NCBI GenBank assembly: GCA_021737445.1
Contig: JAIPDY010000178.1
Location: forward strand, 1-6,739
DNA length: 6,739 bases
Direction of reading: 5' to 3'
Source: Desulfotignum sp.
GTDB taxonomy: Bacteria; Desulfobacterota; Desulfobacteria; Desulfobacterales; Desulfobacteraceae
The translations under genes and the position numbers were made by a program. Positions 1-5,827 of the stretch are shown piece after piece. Every line of letters starts with the position of its first letter. Within the stretch, counting starts at the first letter, position 1. The notes under the pieces were generated by a model. That model searched no databases, had not been told where the DNA came from, and saw only the letters and a program-made list of their open reading frames with translations.

Positions 1-97
1 TGGAGGATAAGATGAATACACCTTGGGCCTGATGAAGAGCGTTACTACACTATTTGAATCTTACCCTTAGAATTCCTTGCATCCTTCATCCAAACAA

Positions 98-124
98 TGC
101 ATATTGATATGGATAATTTATGCA
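98..124. promoter_or_regulatory. Inverted repeat upstream of vapB, possible autoregulatory operator
   Basis: TGCATA (98-103) and TATGCA (119-124) form a perfect 6-bp inverted repeat. A second small palindrome, CATAT-TG-ATATG, lies at 100-111, and a -10-like GATAAT is at 112-117. The site lies 17 bp before the antitoxin start. VapB antitoxins usually bind a palindrome at their own promoter, so an operator here is plausible. The arms are short and the region is AT-rich, so chance is a real alternative. Confidence 0.3.
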
Positions 125-130
125 GATACC

Positions 131-136
131 AGGGAG
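131..136 (+). promoter_or_regulatory. Ribosome binding site that fixes the vapB start
   Basis: AGGGAG lies 5 nt before the ATG at 142. An in-frame ATG at 97 would add 15 residues but has no such site before it. It would also place the inverted repeat inside the coding sequence. The 142 start gives the usual VapB beginning, MRTTLNI. Confidence 0.7.
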
Positions 137-141
137 CGAAA

Positions 142-336
142 ATGAGAACCACATTAAATATCGAAGATGCTCTTGTTGAGAGGGCATCCAGGCTTACCGG
201 AATAAAAGAAAAAACAGCTCTTGTTCGTAAAGGACTTGAAGCCTTGATCAGCCTGGAGAGCGGTAAGCGTTTGGCGGCGCTTGGGGAAAGCGAGAAAAAA
301 ATTTTGATACTGAGGCGACGAAAATCGGAATTATAA
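142..336 (+). CDS. vapB: VapB-family antitoxin (type II toxin-antitoxin)
   Basis: A 64-aa protein of the VapB antitoxin type (the family described as VapB_antitoxin/DUF2191). It should bind DNA as a dimer through its N-terminal half and neutralise a PIN-domain RNase toxin with its C-terminal tail. Seen directly: the N-terminus MRTTLNIEDALVERASRLTG, then IKEKTALVRKGLEALI, which together match the family pattern 'MRTTLNID..L...A..LTGI..KT..V..GL..L'. A basic tail with RRRK ends the protein. The length is typical. The stop is followed after 4 nt by the ATG of the toxin reading frame, the usual tight pair arrangement, but that toxin is drastically shortened (341-427). The antitoxin therefore looks like an orphan that may act only as a DNA-binding protein or protect against related toxins elsewhere. 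The family call is firm; present-day function is inference. Confidence 0.85.
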   Translation: MRTTLNIEDALVERASRLTGIKEKTALVRKGLEALISLESGKRLAALGESEKKILILRRRKSEL

Positions 337-340
337 AAAA

Positions 341-427
341 ATGATTCTTGCCGACACAAATGTTTGGATCAAACATTGTCTCAATGAAGCAGCAATAGAA
401 CTGGGCGCTTCATATTCAGGGAACTAA
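341..427 (+). pseudogene. VapC-type PIN toxin remnant with internal deletion
   Basis: This 28-codon frame starts 4 nt after the antitoxin stop. It begins MILADTNVWIKH, the typical VapC N-terminus (compare MILVDTSVWIDH), including the first catalytic aspartate at residue 5. Full-length VapC proteins are about 130 aa with further conserved acidic residues near positions 40, 95 and 115, and none of these can be present here. The remaining residues, LNEAAIELGASYSGN, resemble the extreme C-terminus of VapC proteins (pattern 'RL...A.ELG..Y'). The simplest reading is an internal deletion of roughly 100 codons that joined head and tail in frame. The product cannot be an active RNase. Assignment of the tail is from memory of the family, not from an alignment. 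The next gene starts 27 nt downstream. Confidence 0.7.
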
Positions 428-454
428 AATCCGCCGGAACGGAGCAAAGGGACA

Positions 455-2881
455 ATGAAAGAACATATGGATCACAAGCCGGCCGTTGAGTCAGATGCAG
501 CCATGAAGATTATTCTGGAGGCATCGCCCATAGGTATCGTGGTGTTTGATCATGATGCCCGGGTGGCATACACCAACCCCCTGGTTGATACCATTTTCGG
601 TATGAAACCGGACAGGGCCGCGAAAATGAGATGCGGGGATTTCATCCGGTGTGCCAACCGCAGCACCTCATTGCAGGGATGCGGCCACAGCAAAAAATGC
701 GAGAAGTGCCCTCTGCTTGAGGCCATCTGTAATGCCTGCTCACAAAAAAATGTTACAGGGCCTATAGAAAAAGAAGCCTTTCTGGACCGCAGTCCGGACC
801 TGCCCGGCATCTGGGTGGAATACCGGGTGGTGAGCATGGTGATCGATGGCGCCAACGCGGCTGTCATGGCTGTTGACGACATAACCGCCCAAAAAAACAA
901 GGAAGAAAAACTGCATAACCTGATGGTTGAATTATCTGCGATCCATGAAAATGCGCCCAGTGTCATGATGCTTCTGGACAGGGACCGGCGGGTGCGCAAG
1001 GCCAACGGATTTGCGGCCCGGTTCGCACACAGGACCCCGGCTGAAATGACCGGATTGGCCGGAGGTGAAGCCCTGCGCTGCCTGCACCATCTGGATGATC
1101 CGAAAGGATGCGGATTTGGGCCTGCCTGTGCCCAATGTAAGGTGAGACAGGCGGTTCTGGATACATTTGAAACAGGTGTCAGCCAGACAGAGGTGGCGGC
1201 ATGGCTGCCGTTTCCCAGGGGGGATTCTGTAGAGGAGCGCTGCCTGCTGATATCCACGGCTTTTTTACAAATCCGAGGCACGGGGCGGGTCCTGGTTTGT
1301 GCCCAGGATATTACAGAGCGGAAACGGGCTGAGCAGGCGCTGCAGGAAAGTGAAGAAAAATTTCGTCTGGCATTTCATACAAGCCCGGATTCCATCAATC
1401 TCAACCGGCTTGAAGACGGCCTATACATTGACATCAATGATGGATTCACCAAAATCATGGGGTATACGCGGCAGGAGGTTTTGGGGAAATCCTCTATTGA
1501 ACTAAATATCTGGACCGATCCTGAAGACAGAAAGCAGCTGGTTGCCGGGCTGAAAAAGCATGGGGTGGTTGAAAACCTGGAAGCAAAATTCAAGGACAAA
1601 AACGGACAGGTCAAAACAGGGCTCATGTCAGCCCGCATCTTAAAGATCAACAATGAACATGTCATCATTTCCATCACCCGGGATATCACAGAACGTAAAA
1701 AGATGCGTAAGGAAAAGGAAAAACTCCAGGTACAGCTGACCCAGGCCCAGAAAATGGAATCTGTGGGCCGGCTTGCAGGAGGTGTTGCCCATGATTTCAA
1801 CAACATGCTGGGGGTGATTCTGGGGCATGTGGAATTTGCCCTGGAAAAGGCTGAACAGGGTCATGACCTGCATGCAGACCTCAAAGAGATTCAAAGGGCG
1901 GCAAATCGTTCGGCAGATCTGACAAAACAGTTGCTGGCCTTTGCCAGAAAACAGACCATCGCTCCAAGACAGCTGGATTTGAACGATACCGTGGAAAGCC
2001 TGCTGAACATGCTGCGCCGGCTCATCGGAGAAAATATCGATCTGATATGGAGACCGGCGGCCCATCTGTGGCCCGTGAAAATGGACCCGACCCAGATCGA
2101 TCAGATCCTTGCCAACCTGTGTGTAAATGCCAGGGATGCCATTTCAGGGGTGGGCAGGCTCACCATTGAAACCGGAAAGAAAACCTTTGATGATGCGTAT
2201 TGCAGTGAACACCCGGGGTTTATTCCCGGAGACTTTGTCCTGCTGACGGTCAGTGACAACGGCTGCGGCATGGACAAAAACATCCTGGACAATCTGTTCG
2301 AGCCGTTTTTCACCACCAAGGAGGTGGGGAAAGGCACGGGTCTGGGGCTTGCGACAATCTATGGCATCGTCAAACAGAACAACGGGTTCATCAACGTTTA
2401 CAGCGAACCCGGACAGGGTTCCACCTTCAGAATCTACCTGCCCAGGCTTATTGTTGAAAACGATGCCCCCGGGGTTGTGCCTGAGAAAAAAGCAGTCCCC
2501 GGCGGCACGGAAACCATCCTGCTGGTGGAAGATGAACCCGCTATTCTCAAGATGACCCGCATGATGCTGGAGCGAAAAGGGTATACGGTGATATCTGCCG
2601 CCACACCGGCACAGGCCCTGGAAAAGGCACAAAACCATGCCGGCGCCATCGATCTGCTCATGAGTGACGTGGTCATGCCTGAAATGAACGGCCGGGATCT
2701 GGCGACAAAAATCATTGCTCTTTACCCGGACATCCGGCTGCTGTTCATGTCCGGATACACTGCCAATGTCATTGCCCACCAGGGGATCCTGGATAAAGGG
2801 GTGGCATTTATCCAGAAGCCTTTTTCAATGGCGGAACTGACAGAAAAGGTGCGGGAAGTTTTTGATCATCCCGGAACTTAA
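455..2881 (+). CDS. Soluble hybrid sensor histidine kinase, PAS-PAS-PAS-HisKA-HATPase-receiver
   Basis: A complete 808-aa cytoplasmic hybrid kinase: it senses a signal through PAS domains, autophosphorylates a histidine and passes the phosphate to its own receiver. Domains in order: PAS1 about 15-145; PAS2 about 158-290, ending VCAQDITERK; PAS3 about 298-415, ending TRDITERK; a charged coiled-coil linker; HisKA with H446 in VAHDFNN; an HATPase with N-box NLCVNARDA (554-562), DNGCGM (601-606), FEPFFTTK (615-622) and GTGLGL (627-632); and a C-terminal receiver about 686-803 with acidic E692/D693, phospho-acceptor D738, S766 and K788. PAS1 and PAS2 each contain C-x9-C-x5-C-x2-C (C66, C76, C82, C85; C209, C219, C225, C228), and PAS1 adds C92 and C95. 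There is no signal peptide or hydrophobic membrane stretch. The start at 455 is supported by GGAG 10 nt upstream; ATG 467 is an alternative. No output domain is fused, so a partner regulator is expected elsewhere. The ligand is unknown; the cysteines suggest metal, Fe-S or redox sensing (inference). Confidence 0.95.
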   Translation: MKEHMDHKPAVESDAAMKIILEASPIGIVVFDHDARVAYTNPLVDTIFGMKPDRAAKMRCGDFIRCANRSTSLQGCGHSKKCEKCPLLEAICNACSQKNVTGPIEKEAFLDRSPDLPGIWVEYRVVSMVIDGANAAVMAVDDITAQKNKEEKLHNLMVELSAIHENAPSVMMLLDRDRRVRKANGFAARFAHRTPAEMTGLAGGEALRCLHHLDDPKGCGFGPACAQCKVRQAVLDTFETGVSQTEVAAWLPFPRGDSVEERCLLISTAFLQIRGTGRVLVCAQDITERKRAEQALQESEEKFRLAFHTSPDSINLNRLEDGLYIDINDGFTKIMGYTRQEVLGKSSIELNIWTDPEDRKQLVAGLKKHGVVENLEAKFKDKNGQVKTGLMSARILKINNEHVIISITRDITERKKMRKEKEKLQVQLTQAQKMESVGRLAGGVAHDFNNMLGVILGHVEFALEKAEQGHDLHADLKEIQRAANRSADLTKQLLAFARKQTIAPRQLDLNDTVESLLNMLRRLIGENIDLIWRPAAHLWPVKMDPTQIDQILANLCVNARDAISGVGRLTIETGKKTFDDAYCSEHPGFIPGDFVLLTVSDNGCGMDKNILDNLFEPFFTTKEVGKGTGLGLATIYGIVKQNNGFINVYSEPGQGSTFRIYLPRLIVENDAPGVVPEKKAVPGGTETILLVEDEPAILKMTRMMLERKGYTVISAATPAQALEKAQNHAGAIDLLMSDVVMPEMNGRDLATKIIALYPDIRLLFMSGYTANVIAHQGILDKGVAFIQKPFSMAELTEKVREVFDHPGT
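1721..2314 (+). repeat. Kinase-core paralogous segment, copy 1
   Basis: This stretch of the first kinase aligns without a single gap to 6146-6739, at a constant offset of 4425 bp. The first 129 bp show 8 differences by eye (about 94% identity). A run of 48 bp around the phospho-histidine (1787-1834) is identical to 6212-6259. Divergence rises downstream. The alignment is limited on the right by the window edge. Confidence 0.9.
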
Positions 2882-2904
2882 AGACAAAGATGATATTCCC
2901 ATAA

Positions 2905-4251
2905 TCAATTCAGCCATTTTTTATTCAAGAGGAGCGTCAGGGCTGCAAAGAGGATGCCGGCAAACACAAGCGTGGTGACAAAGGTGCTCCAGCCCCACCA
3001 GAAAGGCGCATTCAGCAGGGCTGTCAGCCCCCCCACCACGGGAACGGCAAAAATATTCATGAACCCCAGTTCCCTGGCCACAGGGGTCTTGAACTCCGGG
3101 TCCACAATGCGGAGCAGCATCAGCCCACAGGACACCGTGCCCGTCACCACGCCGTAAATGGCCACGGTCCGCTCCAGGGGATACTCTGACAGCTGTCTGC
3201 CCAGCATCCACACCAGCAGCGTGGTCAGAATGCCGCCTGCCAGCGCGATCGCAAAAAGCGGGGCCACATATGTCCGGAGCACGAGCAGTTCAATGCTGCA
3301 GCCCGTGGCAACAATGAGATAGTCCACGGAAAACCCGGTGATCCGCCGCTGGAAAGGTGGGTTCATCAGGCGGGAAAAAGGGGTCCGGGCGGCCAGGCTG
3401 CGGAGGATGACGGCAAACACCAGCCCGAACAGAAAGAAAAACCCCCACAGCATACCGGCGACGTCCGGGGAGATGATGCGGGTGATGAAAACAAGGAAAA
3501 GATAGGTGACCAGATAGACCACCCCCACCTGGGAAAACTGGAATGCCAGACTGTCCAGGTTGGCACTGTGGGTGGTCACTCCGCCAGCCGAAGCCGGGGT
3601 CTGGTTTTTAGGCAGGATCCCCCGGGAAAAAAATTCCGGCAGTTTTTCCCGGGCACAGGTTTTCTTTTTCAGGCCGCGGTTGGCCATGGGGACCCCGACA
3701 AAAAAGGAGAAAAAATAGCCCAGTGTGGCAAAGGTGAGCCCGATGGTGGCAGCATCTGCAAAACCGGCTGTCTCCCACACCCTGCCAAAGGACAAAGCCT
3801 GACCCGGGCCCTCGTTAAAGCCTAAGGGCAGCAGAAACCCAAAGGTTTCAAACAGGGGCTGTCCGCCGGCAGCAAAGAGAAAAACGATGAGCGTGCCGAT
3901 AACAGCCTGCATGGGAAAGGTTGCCCCCTGGACAAGGGCCATCCAGACCGACCCCCTGATCAGGGGATTGCCTGTTTTCTTGCTGCCGGTATCCGGATCA
4001 GGCGGGGTAAGGCCCACGGATATAAAGGAGATGTTGAAAAAATGGTAGGCAAACGCCTTCACCATTTCCGTATCCATGGGGAAAAAACCGGTGTTGATCA
4101 GCGCAAGCCCGGCCAGACCGCCGATCAGGCTTGCCGGGAAAAGAAATTTCTGGAAAAAGGGAATAAAGGCCCTCAGCAAAAGCCCGAAAAGGAGCATCAA
4201 AGAGAGAAACCCGAAAATCAACAGCGGTTCAAAGGGAAACGGAGGGGCCAT
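2905..4251 (-). CDS. Sodium/glutamate symporter-like transporter (GltS/ESS family)
   Basis: A 448-aa inner-membrane protein with about 10-12 hydrophobic segments. It resembles the ESS family of Na+:glutamate symporters, which import glutamate with sodium. Family-like features: an N-terminal block FQKFLFPASLIGGLAGL (33-49); the first re-entrant-type motif LPLGFNEGPGQAL (141-153); and a second half with YGVVTGTVSCGLMLLRIVDPEFKTP spanning 366-390. Two halves each carrying one glycine-rich motif fit the family's inverted-repeat fold. A hydrophilic loop of about 195-235 separates the halves. The motif GFNEGPGQA is the variant of a GltS-related branch, not the GGHGT form of E. coli GltS, so the substrate may be another amino or dicarboxylic acid. 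It lies 27 bp behind the PLP-enzyme gene on the same strand, so co-transcription is likely. It converges on the first kinase, with 23 bp between stops and no hairpin terminator visible. An in-frame start at 4251 has AAGGAG 9 nt upstream. Confidence 0.85.
   Translation of the reverse strand: MAPPFPFEPLLIFGFLSLMLLFGLLLRAFIPFFQKFLFPASLIGGLAGLALINTGFFPMDTEMVKAFAYHFFNISFISVGLTPPDPDTGSKKTGNPLIRGSVWMALVQGATFPMQAVIGTLIVFLFAAGGQPLFETFGFLLPLGFNEGPGQALSFGRVWETAGFADAATIGLTFATLGYFFSFFVGVPMANRGLKKKTCAREKLPEFFSRGILPKNQTPASAGGVTTHSANLDSLAFQFSQVGVVYLVTYLFLVFITRIISPDVAGMLWGFFFLFGLVFAVILRSLAARTPFSRLMNPPFQRRITGFSVDYLIVATGCSIELLVLRTYVAPLFAIALAGGILTTLLVWMLGRQLSEYPLERTVAIYGVVTGTVSCGLMLLRIVDPEFKTPVARELGFMNIFAVPVVGGLTALLNAPFWWGWSTFVTTLVFAGILFAALTLLLNKKWLN
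3621..3653. repeat. Perfect 11-bp inverted repeat inside the transporter gene
   Basis: CCCGGGAAAAA (3621-3631) and TTTTTCCCGGG (3643-3653) form a perfect stem with an 11-nt loop. It lies in the coding sequence for residues about 200-211, in the hydrophilic loop between the two transporter halves. In the mRNA it could form a hairpin with a GC-rich base. It may slow ribosomes or be a codon-level coincidence; it is not followed by a U tract, so it is not a standard terminator. Confidence 0.6.
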
Positions 4252-4260
4252 TTTTCATTT

Positions 4261-4266
4261 CTCCTT
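4261..4266 (-). promoter_or_regulatory. Ribosome binding site deciding the transporter start
   Basis: On the minus strand AAGGAG lies 9 nt before the ATG at 4251. A nearer ATG (4256-4258) is only 2 nt from this site and in another frame, so the 4251 start is preferred. Confidence 0.7.
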
Positions 4267-4278
4267 ACAATTGGTTTA

Positions 4279-5715
4279 TCAGTTTTCCGGATGAAAGAAC
4301 GCGTTGGTCACTTGCAGCAGAATGTTTTCACGCCACTTGGGCGGCAGGGCATCAAGCACCTCATTGACCGGCGCCATCCTTTCGGGCATAAGCCCGCCCT
4401 GTATGCCGGCCAGTTCAAACAGGGGCGAAGGATCATCAAGGACCGCCTCCCCCTGTTTTTCCATGAGTTGTCTGACATGGGGAAGCAGCTCTCCTGAGGG
4501 CAGTTTTTTTGCATCAGCCACACTCTGCTTCAGGTCCGCGGCAAACCGGTCTGTATGGGCCGCATTGGAAAGGGTGACAGTCAGATGAATGTTGGCAGGC
4601 ACACCGTCAAATGAAAGAGAGGGCTGGATATACCACCCCTTGAGGTTCATTTCATCGATGATATGGAAAACATTGACGCTTTCAGAGCCGAACGAAAGCA
4701 GGGTCATGTCCGGTTCAGCCAGAAGATACAGTTCAGGTATCGCTGCAATTGCCTTTTTTATCGCTTCCACGGCAAGAAGCTGTTTTTCTGCGAACGAAAG
4801 GTACTGTTTGTCCCCCACATAGTTGAGAACGGCCCAGGCCGCTGCAAGGGGCCCCCCGCTCTTGGTGCTCTGGACCGTGGGATTGACCATGGTGTAACCG
4901 AGCCACCGGGTAAAGGCAAACATCTGGAAAGCCCGCAGCTCAGAATTGCGGTACAGGATCATTGACGCGCCTTTGGGGGCATAGGCGTATTTGTGAAGAT
5001 CAACCGATATGGAGGATACCCCTTCCAGGGAGAAGTCAAAAGCGGGGAGATTCCGGCCCAGTCTTTTGAAATAGGGGAGCAAAAATCCGCCCATACAGGC
5101 GTCTGTGTGGAACCAGATGCCGTGTTTTTGTGCAATCCTGGCAAGCTCGGCAATGGGATCGATCACGCCCTGGGTATAGGAAGGTGCAGATCCGGCCATA
5201 AAAATTGTATTTTCCGTGATGTGGGCTGCCATGCGGCCGGGATCAGCCTTAAAGGTTTTGAAGTCCACGGAAACAGTCACAGCTTTGATACCAAAATAGT
5301 GGGCTGCTTTATGAAACGCTGCATGTGCCGTGGTGGGAACAACCATTTCAGGTGCCGTAATCTCGGGGCGTTTTTTCCGAAAGTAATCCCGGGCGGTTTT
5401 CACCGCCAGCAGGATACTCTCTGTGCCCCCGCTGGTAAAATTACCCACCACCTTTTGGCTGCCCTGCAGGTGTTTTCTCATCATCGAAACCAGATCGTTC
5501 TCAATCTGCAAAAGGCTTGGATAAACGCTGAAATCCAGTGCATTTTCGCTCAAAAAAAGGTTGTAGACCTCCTTGGCAAAGGACAAAATCTCTTTGCCCG
5601 GATCAAAAATATAGCCGAACGCCCTGCCCGACTGCCAGTCCATATCATTTTTTGTGTACCGGCCCAGCGCTTCAAAAATCTCATCGCGTGCTCGCCCTGT
5701 TTCAGGTATTTTCAT
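4279..5715 (-). CDS. PLP-dependent decarboxylase/lyase, sphingosine-1-phosphate lyase-like
   Basis: A 478-aa cytosolic enzyme of the group II pyridoxal-phosphate decarboxylase fold. Motifs in order: TSGGTES (94-100); H131 in TTAHAAFHKA (128-137); GSAPSYTQGVIDPI (175-188); HTDACMGGF (203-211), whose Asp205 should contact the PLP ring nitrogen; SVDLHKYAYAPKG (237-249), with K242 as the Schiff-base lysine; and NPTVQSTKSGGPLAAAW (278-294). The combination 'TSGGTES', 'H.DAC.GGF' and 'HKY.YAPKG' is that of the sphingosine-1-phosphate lyase branch, not classical GadB. The eukaryotic N-terminal membrane anchor is absent. Glutamate, tyrosine or aspartate decarboxylases share the fold and remain alternatives. 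The start at 5715 has GAGGAG 5 nt upstream. It is the first gene of the probable operon with the glutamate-symporter-like gene, which favours an amino acid substrate over a sphingoid phosphate (inference). No residues needed for PLP binding appear to be missing. Confidence 0.88.
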   Translation of the reverse strand: MKIPETGRARDEIFEALGRYTKNDMDWQSGRAFGYIFDPGKEILSFAKEVYNLFLSENALDFSVYPSLLQIENDLVSMMRKHLQGSQKVVGNFTSGGTESILLAVKTARDYFRKKRPEITAPEMVVPTTAHAAFHKAAHYFGIKAVTVSVDFKTFKADPGRMAAHITENTIFMAGSAPSYTQGVIDPIAELARIAQKHGIWFHTDACMGGFLLPYFKRLGRNLPAFDFSLEGVSSISVDLHKYAYAPKGASMILYRNSELRAFQMFAFTRWLGYTMVNPTVQSTKSGGPLAAAWAVLNYVGDKQYLSFAEKQLLAVEAIKKAIAAIPELYLLAEPDMTLLSFGSESVNVFHIIDEMNLKGWYIQPSLSFDGVPANIHLTVTLSNAAHTDRFAADLKQSVADAKKLPSGELLPHVRQLMEKQGEAVLDDPSPLFELAGIQGGLMPERMAPVNEVLDALPPKWRENILLQVTNAFFHPEN

Positions 5716-5720
5716 TGCAG

Positions 5721-5726
5721 CTCCTC
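5721..5726 (-). promoter_or_regulatory. Ribosome binding site of the PLP enzyme gene
   Basis: GAGGAG on the minus strand lies 5 nt before the ATG at 5715. It is a strong site and supports this start over internal methionines such as residue 25. Confidence 0.75.
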
Positions 5727-5827
5727 TGAATGTTTGGTTTTCACAACAGGAAAATATCTTTTGTCAGTAGGACATGAAAAAGGGTTTTGTCAATGAAAAT
5801 ATGGAACCTGATGTTTTTCAAAGGTAA

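Noticed and set aside
1..32. Short frame after GGAGG at the left edge (ATG 12, stop at 30-32)
   Set aside because: Only six codons. It may equally be the tail of a gene cut by the window edge; nothing supports a separate gene. No other gene is visible in 1-141.
45..359. 104-aa frame on the minus strand
   Set aside because: It lies opposite the clear vapB gene and the vapC remnant and has no recognisable domain or ribosome site; it is a shadow frame.
550..1281. 243-aa frame on the minus strand
   Set aside because: It runs antisense to the PAS1-PAS2 coding region, whose protein has clear domains. Length is explained by codon bias of the real gene.
2882..2904. Bidirectional terminator between the convergent kinase and transporter genes
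   Set aside because: Only a 4-bp GGAA/TTCC pairing with a long loop can be drawn and there is no U tract, so no intrinsic terminator is supported.
5788..5793. Perfect TTGACA on the minus strand upstream of the PLP enzyme gene as a -35 box
   Set aside because: No acceptable -10 element is found 16-19 nt downstream (best matches 3 of 6 or fewer), so a promoter cannot be supported.
4993..5796. 267-aa frame on the plus strand
   Set aside because: It is antisense to the PLP enzyme with its full motif set. The translated product shows no family resemblance.
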